Source: a virus. From it: a stretch of 29,458 nucleotides of DNA. Under the pieces are notes generated by a model. The model saw only the letters and a program-made list of their open reading frames with translations, searched no databases and was not told where the DNA came from. A program made the position numbers and the translations under genes. Below, one piece after another: positions 20,971-29,351 of this stretch (its first letter is position 1; each line of letters starts with the position of its first letter). The DNA lies in IMG/VR virus record IMGVR_UViG_3300049812_004677, positions 1-29,458 of that record; one strand, 5' to 3'.

Positions 20971-21834
20971 ATGCTTCTCGACCCCATAGCCAGAATGATC
21001 GACACCATGGGCCTGCGCCATGCTTCGCCGGAGCTGGTGGCCGCGATGTTCGATGATGAAGCCGCGATCGAAATGCTGGAGCAATTCGAGGTCGAGCGCG
21101 AGGAAGAGCGGTTCGGCAAGTTTGGGCACCTGTTCCCCGATATGGACGCCTGCGAGAGCATCGACGCAGAGGGTAAGCGCTTTCATTCCGTCGGCGAGTT
21201 TCGCTTCTACGCCCGCGACTATTACCAGAAGCACCTTGAGTTTTTCCGCCAAGGCGCGAGCTTCCGCGCTCGATGCCTCATGGCCGCGAACCGCGTCGGC
21301 AAGACCTTCTCGGCAGGCGGGTACGAAATGGCCTGCCACCTGACCGGCGATTATCCGCATTGGTGGCCGGGCAAGCGCTTCCGCCATCCGATCCGGGCCT
21401 GGGCCTGCGGCAAGACCAACGAGACAACGCGCGACATTGTGCAGACCACGCTTCTCGGTGACGTGGAGTATCAGGGCGCCCGCAAGCTCGTGGACGGTTC
21501 GGGTGTGATCCCGCGCGAGCGCATCGGCACCGACGCCGGGCAGCTCACATGGAAGGCGGGTGTCGCAGATCTCGTGGACACGATCCGAGTCCGCCACATA
21601 TCGGGGGGCTGGTCGAAGCTGGGCTTGAAATCCTACCAGCAGGGACGCGGGAGCTTCGAGGGCACCGCAGTTCATGTGATCTGGGACGACGAGGAACCAC
21701 CAATGGAAGTTTATGGTGAGCAGATCATCCGTACCGCGACCACGAAAGGGATTCTGATGCTCACCTTCACGCCGCTCGAAGGTATGTCCGAAGTGGTGCA
21801 GCAATTCCTCCCGGCAAACGACTTCCAGCAATGA
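20971..21834 (+). CDS. terL: Large terminase, N-terminal ATPase half (split gene)
   Basis: A 287-residue protein corresponding to only the ATPase half of a large terminase, the motor that packages DNA into the capsid. The Walker A motif is AANRVGKT (residues 105-112). Walker B is VIWDDE (236-241). The coupling motif is TFTPLEG (265-271). It then stops at PANDFQQ, where a full-length protein would continue into a nuclease domain. That nuclease half lies at 28578, some 6.7 kb downstream. ATG 20971 is preferred over GTG starts at 20953 and 20956. No frameshift is seen: the end is an ordinary stop that overlaps a small downstream ORF (ATGA). Confidence 0.9.
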   Translation: MLLDPIARMIDTMGLRHASPELVAAMFDDEAAIEMLEQFEVEREEERFGKFGHLFPDMDACESIDAEGKRFHSVGEFRFYARDYYQKHLEFFRQGASFRARCLMAANRVGKTFSAGGYEMACHLTGDYPHWWPGKRFRHPIRAWACGKTNETTRDIVQTTLLGDVEYQGARKLVDGSGVIPRERIGTDAGQLTWKAGVADLVDTIRVRHISGGWSKLGLKSYQQGRGSFEGTAVHVIWDDEEPPMEVYGEQIIRTATTKGILMLTFTPLEGMSEVVQQFLPANDFQQ

Positions 21835-21914
21835 GCCGCCTCCTTGCGGTTCGCGGGGTCTGCCGGTATGCGATCAGGTGTCAGACTGAAACCGAAACGA
21901 AGGCTATCCGCTAA
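21831..21914 (+). CDS. Tiny ORF coupled to both neighbours
   Basis: A 27-codon ORF starts in the stop of the terminase ATPase gene (ATGA) and stops in the start of the next gene (TAATG). Its product is basic at the start (MSRLLAVRGVCRYAIRCQ). Exact overlaps at both ends support translation, perhaps to couple the terminase half to the fibre cassette. It may be a remnant of a longer gene. Confidence 0.45.
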   Translation: MSRLLAVRGVCRYAIRCQTETETKAIR

Positions 21915-22318
21915 TGGCATTCCAGTTCTCTACCGCGTCTCGCAATGCTGCGCTCGACGCCATCGAAACGGCAATCGGGACCGGCGCGGTCTTGAAGATT
22001 CGCTCTGGTGCCCTTCCGGCTTCCGCAGGCGCTGCCGATAGCGGGACGGTTCTCGCCACCCTCAACTTGCCGAGCGATTGGCTTGCTAACGCCTCTGGTG
22101 GCAGCAAGGCTAAGTCAGGCACTTGGGAGGACACCAGCGCCGACGCCCAGGGCGCGGCGGGGCACTTTCGCGTCTATGCGTCCGATGGCACCTGCCACAT
22201 TCAGGGCACGATCACCGTAACCGATGGCGGCGGCGATATGACGGTCGACAACACGAACATCGCGGCAGGGCAGTCGATCAGCGTGACCGCGTTTACGATC
22301 ACCGCTGGCGGGGCGTAA
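21914..22318 (+). CDS. Structural-type hypothetical protein before the tail fibre
   Basis: A 134-residue protein without charged catalytic motifs. It has an N-terminal helix (TASRNAALDAIETAIGTGAVLKI) and then beta-rich Gly/Ser/Thr sequence (AADSGTVLATLNLP, ITVTDGGGDMTVDNTNI, SISVTAFTITAGG). Such proteins are common next to tail-fibre genes in phages with glycine-rich fibres and are likely virion components. It lies 12 bases from the fibre gene. The family name is not recognised. Confidence 0.65.
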   Translation: MAFQFSTASRNAALDAIETAIGTGAVLKIRSGALPASAGAADSGTVLATLNLPSDWLANASGGSKAKSGTWEDTSADAQGAAGHFRVYASDGTCHIQGTITVTDGGGDMTVDNTNIAAGQSISVTAFTITAGGA

Positions 22319-22330
22319 CGTCTCTCTCTG

Positions 22331-25300
22331 ATGGCGATCACTACCGCCTTCCTGAAAGCCGGAACGACTAGCTGGACGGTTCCTGCAGGCGTTTCGAGCG
22401 TCACGGTGCACTGCACAGGCGCGGGCGGGAATGGCTTTGCTCCCACGAATGGCTCCGGCGGTGGCGGTGGCGGTGGCGAGTATGCTCGCAAGGATGCGCT
22501 GGCGGTTACACCGGGCAGCACAATCACCTGCCAAGTCGCGTCAGGTAATTCTGGCGCGGACACATGGTTTTCGTCCGTTTCTACGGTGCTGGCCCGCGCT
22601 GGCGCAGAGGGTGCGTCAGACGCGCTCAACGGTGCACCTGGAGGCGCGGTTGGCGTTGGCGATTTTGTGCGAGCGGGCGGTGATGGTGGCATCGGTAGCG
22701 GTGGCGCGGGGTCTGGCCCAGGCGGTGGCGGCGGTGCTGCGGGGCCTAATGGTGCTGGTGCGCGCGGCGGCGACAAGAACAATTCTGGCGGTGGCGGGGG
22801 CGGTGCCAACGGCGGAAGTGCCGGGCAGACGCCCGCCAATGGTGGTACTGGTGGAGCAGGCGGCAATAATCGCCTCGGACAAGGCGGTGGTGTCGGTGGG
22901 ACATCGACCATCATACCTGGAGATGGTGTCAACGGTGGTGGTGGAGGCGGAACGCGCGGAGCGGCGACCGATTCGGTCAGGAACGGCGGCAATGGTTCGA
23001 CCGACACCATCTGGACCGACAACAGTGGCGGGCCGAATAACAACCAAACGGCAGGCCCTGGGTCTGGCGGTGGGGGTAGCGCCGCGACGAGTGCGACGGT
23101 TCCGTATCGAGGCGGGCACGGCGGGACTTACGGCGGCGGCGGCGGTGGAACGCGCAACACCGGCAGCGGCCTGCAATTACCCGGTCTGGGCGGTGATGGC
23201 CTCATTGTCCTGCAATACGAAGCCGGGGCAGGCGGGAACACGATCACTGGCACCGCAGCGGGCACCATGCCCCTTGCCGGATCAGGTCAGGCCATCGCGA
23301 TCAACCGGGCAAGTGGAACCGGCTCGCTCGCCCTGACCGGCTCGTCAGCGGCGAAACTGCCTATCGCTGCAAGCAGTAGCGGCTCACTCGCCCTAGCCGG
23401 TTCATCAAACACCGCGGTGCTGACCCATGCCAGCGCAAGCGGTGATCTACCGCTGACGGGTAGCGCCGCAACCATTTCGGACAACACCGCCAACGTAGCA
23501 GGTGCGCTCGACCTGACCGGCAAAGCGACTTCATCGGTATCAGTAAACGCGGCCAGCTCTGGTGCGCTCGAATTGAGCGGAGCGGGTTCGATCGCCACTG
23601 TTGCCCTGGCTCTCCATGCCGAAGCAAACGGGCTGCTCGTTCTGGCCGGTTCAGCCAACGTGCGGAACAAGCCTCGCGCGGGGTCGCCGGGTGCCCCTCT
23701 CCCCGTCAGGCGGCAAGCCCCTGCGAAGGGGCGCATCCCAGCTAATTCACCCGGCGAAATGAAATTCACGGTTCGGGACACGCCGCCGATCCGCACGCAA
23801 AAGCTGGAGCTGTTGCGTCAGGCTCTATCGGTGACGGTGCTGGACGATGTTCTGCCGTCGACCACGATCACCAATCACGGACAGGACGAGGGGCCGCTGA
23901 CGCCCCTGTCCATTCCGCGCATCGACATTGGCAAGGTGGTGGAGACGAGCGAAGGCTCGACGCTCCAGCTATCCGAGGCTGTCCCGCTGGTAACGGTCGC
24001 ATGGCAGGCGATCGGCGACGGGCAATCGTACACGGCGGAATGGCGCGCGCGCGTGACCGAGAGCGTGGAAGATCCGGTGTCTCTCGACACGGCCATGTTC
24101 ATCTATTCGGCCACCGGCATCTATCTTGGGGAGTATGCTCGAACAGTCCAAGATGACACTTGGGAAGAGAGCGACGGGTGGCTTATCGCAACGACAGCGG
24201 CCAGCGCCGCCGATATTCGCAAGGCATTCCCTCGCGCCGCCTATGTCCGCGCCGCCCTGATCCCAGAAGGCGGAGAGGCTACGAAGCAGGTCGCGCGGGG
24301 GCGCGTGTTCAACGCCAGCACGAGCGGCGGGGCGGAAGCATTCGCAGAGCTGGCGCGCGTGCGCGCCGAAGCGGCAGAGGTCGCCCGGCTTGCGGCAGAG
24401 GGAGCGGCCAGTGCCGCCCAAATCGCACAGGCGATCATCGAGCTGGCAGAGGCGAACACCAACGCGGCGCTTGCACTCGCCCAGGGAGCGCGTGATGCCG
24501 CCCGCGATGCAGAGGCGTCGGCGATCGACCAGGCCCTTGCCGCAGCAAATTCCGCATCGGTCGGCGCCGGGTACGCGCAGACCACAATCACGAAGGCCGA
24601 CGAAGCGGCTGGTTCGGCTTCGATCGCCACCGCCCAAGCTCTTGTCGCGCAGGGGCATTCGGATGAAGCGGGCACGAGAGCTATCGCAGCCGCGACCAGC
24701 GCCGATGCCGCCGAGATCTCGAACACCGAAGCGGCCAGCTCTGCCAGCGCCGCGCAGCTCGATCGAGTGGCGGCGGAGTCCGCGCGCGAGGAAGCCGACA
24801 CATTCGCATCTGCCGCTGCGCTCCACGAGCAGACAGCGGGCACTTACGCCACCGATGCAGAGAGCTTTGCCGGAGCCGCGCAGGTCAGCCAGACTAACGC
24901 CGCGACCAGCGCAGGAGAGGCATCCGACAGCGCCGGGGCTGCTTCGACCTCGGCAGGACAGGCCAGCACGAGCGAGAGCAACGCAGCGGGAAGCGCGGCC
25001 ACCGCCAGCGAGCAAGCCGGGCTTGCAGCCACCGCGCGCAATGCAGCCGGGGAAAGTGCCAGCGCATCGGCTGACAGCGCATCGGTCGCCACCGCGCAGG
25101 CTGATGCAGCCGGGCAATCCGCTCTCGCCGCCAACGCCAGCAAGATTGCCGCCAATACGGCGCGTAGTGGCGCGGAGGCAGCGCAAGCCATCACGGTTTC
25201 GGCGCGCGACACCGCCCTGGGAGCAGAAGCGTCCGCCGTGTCGGCAAGTCAGCTCGCAGTCTCAAGCTCGACCCGATCCAAGTCCAACATTCAAACCTAC

Positions 25301-27688
25301 GGGATGACGCCGAACGCGACGTTCGTGGACTCCATGGATAGCTGGTCCCTGACAAACGGATCGCGAATTGTCGGCTCGGCAGAATATGGCGTTCGTGCCC
25401 GGCTATTGGCGCAAGGTGAGCTGCAATCCCTTCATCGGCACCCGGTCAATCCGAACCGCGTTTATGAGGTCAAGGCCAACTATAACATTCTGAACCAGCC
25501 GCAGGAATCGCTGATCGGCTTGGCCTGCTTCGATGTGGCTGGAACCCTTTTGGGCCGAATTTACGCCCCCTCACTTGGCGGTCAAAGAGCGCCGGGCGCA
25601 TATCAGGTTTCGCAGGTATTCACAGGGACAGCCAACCAGCCGACGTTCTTTGGCGATTCCACCAAATTCATCATCGGAACCGCAACGGTCCAGCCGATTT
25701 TCATCGGCAATCGCAACTCCGTCAGCGGAGGGATTACCGATGTCCGCTGGGTGTACCTCGATGACGTAACCGAGCGTGTGCTTTCAGAAGCCGCAGCCAG
25801 CATTGCGGAAACAGCTCGTATCAGCGCTTCGCAGGATGCGGCTGCGGCAGAGGCATCGCGCGTCCTCGCGGCAGCGGCCAAAACCGAGGCCGAAAACGCA
25901 AGCGGTGACGCGGCAGGGTTCGCAGCAACGGCATCCAACGCCGCGTCAGACTCGGCCAGCGCGAAAACGCAGGCAGAGGGCGCGGCATCAATAGCTACGA
26001 GCCAGAAGGAGCTTGCCGTCAGCGCACGCGGAAGCGCAGAGGCGGCGAGAGACACGGCACTCGGCTATCGAGACACAACGCTTGGCTATCGTGACGCTGC
26101 GAACCAGCACCGCGCGGAAGCCGCTCTGTCCGCCAGCCAGGCCGCTACGTCGAAGGTCGATGCGGAATCCGCAGAAGCGGTCGCGATCTCGAACGCCCAA
26201 CTATCCGCCGCGGTCAACGGCGCGCGAGGCGGCTATCAGGTTCATTTTCAGCGCGATGGGCTACTGGCGACCCGGCAATATACAGCCAATCTTTCGGTCG
26301 ATGTAGCTCCCGTTCTGCCGGGCAACGGTGTCTCGTTCTATAACGATCAGGGATATGGAAGGGCCATCCTGCAAAGCGCCGCCGCAGACTACATTCGCGC
26401 TCGTCAATATATCCCGATCCGAGCGGGCGCGATTTACAGAATAAGGGGCACGCTTTCCGGTTCGTCGGATTCCACCGGCAGCAGCCGGATAGGGCTTGCC
26501 TGCTACAATGCGGGCGGCAGCTACGCAGGTTTTTATAGCGGTGTGTTCGTGCAATCCGCGAATACTAGTGGGCCGTTCCAAACCTACGAGTTCACGGTGA
26601 CAGCCGGGGAGATCCGCGGAGCGATCGGGAACGCCGATTACATCGCGCTCGCATGGGCGTTCAATATTGGGGGCGCCGGTTCGACGGCTTTTGCGCTTGG
26701 CGAGATCGAGGAAATCTCCGCCCTGAAAAGTCTTGAGGCGAGCGTAACGGTCAATCAGGCGGCAGTGGCGACATTGCAGTCAGCGTCCGCTCTGTATGAA
26801 GTGATCGTCGCCGCCAGCGGCTCAAACCCGGCGATGGTGCAGCTATTGGCCGGGCTGGGCGGCTCCAAAGTAGGCATTGTTGCCGACACGTTCGCGGTCG
26901 GGAACAAGATCGACGGCATCATCAAAGAGGTCATTCGCGTTCGTAATGGGCAAGCGGAGATTGAGAGCGCGTTGATCCGAAAGTTGCTTGTTCCGCCGCG
27001 CGCAGACTCCGCGATCAATATGCTGGTCGAGCTGGCGCCTATCATCGTGAGCGGTAGTCATGGGCAGACGATCGACTATCAGGGCGGCGCCAGCTTTGGG
27101 TCCGCGCCGTTGCGCATCGAGCCGGTGCTGGAGGATTTACCTGCTCTTGCAACGGGCGAGAAATGGACGATCTCAACGCAAAAATTTGGTAGCGGGTTCA
27201 TTCCGTCTGTGACCAAGACCGGCCCTGGCAGCTATACGTCGCATAACGCAGGCAATTCGCGTTCCCAGGCTGGCACGCCTCAGTACGTAGCCGATAAGAC
27301 TCAAGCCGAACCCTCATATAATCGTCGATATGTGTTCTCGACGCTGGTGGGTGCCGCGGTTACGCAGACCGTTGAAGAGGGGATCAACCGCTATCGCTAT
27401 CGCGCGGAAGGGACGCTCTACGCATGGGTCGGCGGGACGCTAACGGCGGTCGGAAGCTATAACGCAGAGTGGCAGAGCGATGGTGCGCCGGTCAGCGCAA
27501 GCCGCACCATTACCACGCTGGTTGATGTGGGAGCCGACCTTGGCGCTAGAAGCCCTATGTTCGGCGCGCATCCGACCGTAGGATCGCTGGGATCACTGGC
27601 TGTGTCGTGGGAAACGTCCACGGCAGGCGCGCCGGTTGTGGTGAACGACACGATTCGCTGGAGGGTCTATGCGCCCGCCCGCACGTAA
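22331..27688 (+). CDS. Giant modular tail fibre / host-specificity protein
   Basis: A 1785-residue protein with clear modules. Residues 1-300 are a glycine-rich domain (runs of Gly, N-terminal LKAGTTSWTVPAGVSSV as in phage Gly-rich fibre starts). Residues 307-445 hold about seven repeats of 20 residues built on G.L.LTGSA. A folded domain covers about 450-660. An alanine/serine/glutamate-rich helical stalk covers 667-987. A first jelly-roll-like domain is at 987-1153 (FVDSMDSWSLTNGSRI), then a second stalk to 1295, a second similar domain to 1470, and a C-terminal region to 1785. It should bind the host surface. It has no close ribosome-binding site but follows 12 bases after the upstream stop. 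Confidence 0.85.
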   Translation: MAITTAFLKAGTTSWTVPAGVSSVTVHCTGAGGNGFAPTNGSGGGGGGGEYARKDALAVTPGSTITCQVASGNSGADTWFSSVSTVLARAGAEGASDALNGAPGGAVGVGDFVRAGGDGGIGSGGAGSGPGGGGGAAGPNGAGARGGDKNNSGGGGGGANGGSAGQTPANGGTGGAGGNNRLGQGGGVGGTSTIIPGDGVNGGGGGGTRGAATDSVRNGGNGSTDTIWTDNSGGPNNNQTAGPGSGGGGSAATSATVPYRGGHGGTYGGGGGGTRNTGSGLQLPGLGGDGLIVLQYEAGAGGNTITGTAAGTMPLAGSGQAIAINRASGTGSLALTGSSAAKLPIAASSSGSLALAGSSNTAVLTHASASGDLPLTGSAATISDNTANVAGALDLTGKATSSVSVNAASSGALELSGAGSIATVALALHAEANGLLVLAGSANVRNKPRAGSPGAPLPVRRQAPAKGRIPANSPGEMKFTVRDTPPIRTQKLELLRQALSVTVLDDVLPSTTITNHGQDEGPLTPLSIPRIDIGKVVETSEGSTLQLSEAVPLVTVAWQAIGDGQSYTAEWRARVTESVEDPVSLDTAMFIYSATGIYLGEYARTVQDDTWEESDGWLIATTAASAADIRKAFPRAAYVRAALIPEGGEATKQVARGRVFNASTSGGAEAFAELARVRAEAAEVARLAAEGAASAAQIAQAIIELAEANTNAALALAQGARDAARDAEASAIDQALAAANSASVGAGYAQTTITKADEAAGSASIATAQALVAQGHSDEAGTRAIAAATSADAAEISNTEAASSASAAQLDRVAAESAREEADTFASAAALHEQTAGTYATDAESFAGAAQVSQTNAATSAGEASDSAGAASTSAGQASTSESNAAGSAATASEQAGLAATARNAAGESASASADSASVATAQADAAGQSALAANASKIAANTARSGAEAAQAITVSARDTALGAEASAVSASQLAVSSSTRSKSNIQTYGMTPNATFVDSMDSWSLTNGSRIVGSAEYGVRARLLAQGELQSLHRHPVNPNRVYEVKANYNILNQPQESLIGLACFDVAGTLLGRIYAPSLGGQRAPGAYQVSQVFTGTANQPTFFGDSTKFIIGTATVQPIFIGNRNSVSGGITDVRWVYLDDVTERVLSEAAASIAETARISASQDAAAAEASRVLAAAAKTEAENASGDAAGFAATASNAASDSASAKTQAEGAASIATSQKELAVSARGSAEAARDTALGYRDTTLGYRDAANQHRAEAALSASQAATSKVDAESAEAVAISNAQLSAAVNGARGGYQVHFQRDGLLATRQYTANLSVDVAPVLPGNGVSFYNDQGYGRAILQSAAADYIRARQYIPIRAGAIYRIRGTLSGSSDSTGSSRIGLACYNAGGSYAGFYSGVFVQSANTSGPFQTYEFTVTAGEIRGAIGNADYIALAWAFNIGGAGSTAFALGEIEEISALKSLEASVTVNQAAVATLQSASALYEVIVAASGSNPAMVQLLAGLGGSKVGIVADTFAVGNKIDGIIKEVIRVRNGQAEIESALIRKLLVPPRADSAINMLVELAPIIVSGSHGQTIDYQGGASFGSAPLRIEPVLEDLPALATGEKWTISTQKFGSGFIPSVTKTGPGSYTSHNAGNSRSQAGTPQYVADKTQAEPSYNRRYVFSTLVGAAVTQTVEEGINRYRYRAEGTLYAWVGGTLTAVGSYNAEWQSDGAPVSASRTITTLVDVGADLGARSPMFGAHPTVGSLGSLAVSWETSTAGAPVVVNDTIRWRVYAPART

Positions 27689-27720
27689 GGTAATCAGAGC
27701 CGCCACAAAGGAGACAACCG

Positions 27721-28029
27721 ATGGCCGAGACGAAAATCACGGACAAAGAAGCCGCCGCGATGCGGGAAAAGCTCGCCAAATACGACGCGGAGAAAGCCGC
27801 GGAGCGCGAGGCCGCGCGCATTGAAGCGCTCAAGCCTGTCATCGCGTTCACCGAAACCGATGCGTTCAAGGAGGTCGCCGAGAAAATTGGCGAACTGGCC
27901 GACAGCGCGAAGGACACTCAGGCGTACCCGCATTTGAATTGCATCCGGGTGGGTGTCGCGAACCTCCCGGCAGCAATCACCGAGGCAAACCCGACCACTC
28001 AAACCGACCCCACCCCTCCCACGAGCTGA
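27721..28029 (+). CDS. Small protein after the tail fibre (possible fibre partner)
   Basis: A 102-residue protein with AAAGGAGA before the start. Residues 1-70 are a highly charged helix (TDKEAAAMREKLAKYDAEKAAEREAAR), likely a coiled coil; the end is proline/threonine-rich (NPTTQTDPTPPT). Genes right after fibres often encode assembly helpers, so a chaperone role is possible. No family is recognised. It ends close to the HNH gene. Confidence 0.6.
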   Translation: MAETKITDKEAAAMREKLAKYDAEKAAEREAARIEALKPVIAFTETDAFKEVAEKIGELADSAKDTQAYPHLNCIRVGVANLPAAITEANPTTQTDPTPPTS

Positions 28030-28041
28030 TCCTTGCCGGGC

Positions 28042-28590
28042 ATGGATCATTGGCATCGACTCGATCGCGAAAAGGTCTGCATATCCTGCGGGCAGGGGAA
28101 ACCTTTGTCTGCATTCTACTCCTACGGATACACCACCACGCAGGGGAAGCGCAGCACGCGATATGAAAGTCGATGCCAGCCATGCGCGCGAGCAAGGCGC
28201 AAGGCGCAGTATCATGCCGATCCGGTAAAGGCAGGGGCCATCAACAAGGCATGGAAGGATGCCAACAAGCAGCGGATAGCTGCCTATAATCGTGAGAGGC
28301 AGGCAGACCCCGATCATCGCGCGCTGAAAGCAAAAAGCCAGCGCCTGCGGAAAGCGCGGATGCGTAGCGGCGAAGGGGATAATGATGCCATCCGAGCAAT
28401 CTACGCAGAAGCTATGCGCGTGGAAAAACTTGTCGCGGATTGCCCTGTTTTCAATATTCCCGAACTGGGTCACAAAATGCACGTCGATCATATTCGCCCG
28501 CTTTCAAAAGGCGGAAGGCACCACGAAAATAATCTGCAAATTTTGCCTATTGGTCTGAATATGAGAAAGGGCGTGAAATGCCCGGCATAA
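28042..28590 (+). CDS. HNH endonuclease at the terminase split
   Basis: A 182-residue free-standing HNH protein. The N-terminal zinc part has VCISCGQGKPLSAFY (about residues 13-27) and CQPCARARRKAQYH (about 46-60). A basic helical region follows. The HNH core is MHVDHIRPLSKGGRHHENN (about 151-169), then LNMRKG near the end. ATG 28042 is used; an in-frame TTG at 28033 is weak. The 3' end overlaps the terminase nuclease half by 13 bp. Its location exactly where the terminase gene is broken points to a homing endonuclease that inserted there. Base composition is lower in GC than the fibre. Confidence 0.85.
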   Translation: MDHWHRLDREKVCISCGQGKPLSAFYSYGYTTTQGKRSTRYESRCQPCARARRKAQYHADPVKAGAINKAWKDANKQRIAAYNRERQADPDHRALKAKSQRLRKARMRSGEGDNDAIRAIYAEAMRVEKLVADCPVFNIPELGHKMHVDHIRPLSKGGRHHENNLQILPIGLNMRKGVKCPA

Positions 28591-29351
28591 TTGATCCCAC
28601 AAAGAACACCCCCAAAAGCAGGGTTCTGATTACTGCCGGTTGGGATAGCGTCCCACATCTAGACTCACAGGCCAAAGCGGAGCTTCTTGAGGAAACGCCG
28701 GAGTGGTTGCGTGATGCCCGATCGAAAGGGATTCCCAGCCTGGGCGCCGGGGCGATCTATCCGATTCCCGAAGAGCGTATCCGCGTCGATCCATTCCCGA
28801 TCCCCGATCACTGGCCCCGCGCCTATGCGCTCGATGTGGGCTGGAATTGGACCGCCGTTCTCTGGTGCGCCTGGGATCGAGACAACAGCATCAAATATAT
28901 CTACGGCGAGTACCTTGCCGGTGAAGCGCTCCCCACCACACATGCAGCGGCCATCAAGGCGCGCGGCCCATGGATCCCCGGCCTGATCGACCCGGCTGCG
29001 AATAATCGCGGGCAGCGTGATGGCGAGCGCCTGATGGCGGATTATCAGGAAGCCGATCTCGATCTGACCAAAGCCGACAATTCGGTCGAGGCCGGGCTGG
29101 TGAAGTGCTGGCGCGATCTCTCGATCGGGCGCACCAAGATCTTCTCGACGCTGCAAAACTTCTACGCCGAGTATCGCCTGTATCGCCGGAACGAGAAGGG
29201 CGTGATCGTGAAGAAGAAGGATCACTTGATGGACTGTATGCGCTATCTCCATAATTCGGGCGCCGAGATTGCGTCGATTAAACCCGCGATCGAGAATGGC
29301 CCCAGCCTCTTCGCCAATCTGCCAACCGATAGCCGACAGGGATCGTACTGA
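28578..29351 (+). CDS. terL: Large terminase, C-terminal nuclease half (split gene)
   Basis: A 257-residue protein holding the RNase H-like nuclease half of a large terminase, which cuts phage DNA at the start and end of packaging. The short start (MPGIIDPTKNTPKSRV) leads into WDSVPHL (22-28) and RDARSKGIPSLGAGAIYP (45-62), linker features of this terminase group. Probable catalytic acids are Asp86 (ALDVGW), Asp138 (LIDPAANN) and Asp215/Asp219 (KDHLMDCMRYL). No Walker motif is present. With the ATPase half (287 residues) the total is 544, normal for a large terminase. It starts within the HNH gene and its stop overlaps the next gene (TGATG). Confidence 0.9.
   Translation: MPGIIDPTKNTPKSRVLITAGWDSVPHLDSQAKAELLEETPEWLRDARSKGIPSLGAGAIYPIPEERIRVDPFPIPDHWPRAYALDVGWNWTAVLWCAWDRDNSIKYIYGEYLAGEALPTTHAAAIKARGPWIPGLIDPAANNRGQRDGERLMADYQEADLDLTKADNSVEAGLVKCWRDLSIGRTKIFSTLQNFYAEYRLYRRNEKGVIVKKKDHLMDCMRYLHNSGAEIASIKPAIENGPSLFANLPTDSRQGSY

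Noticed and set aside
22201-23043. Proline-rich minus-strand ORF
   Set aside because: The proline runs are the complement of the glycine codons in the fibre N-terminal domain.
23969-25186. 405-codon minus-strand ORF
   Set aside because: It is antisense to the Ala-rich stalk of the tail fibre; its Gly/Arg/Cys bias reflects that composition.
21835-28577. A group I intron or split intein as the cause of the terminase split
   Set aside because: The ATPase half ends in an ordinary stop without intein start residues, the nuclease half has its own start, and the gap is filled with coupled structural genes and no intron-like core was seen.
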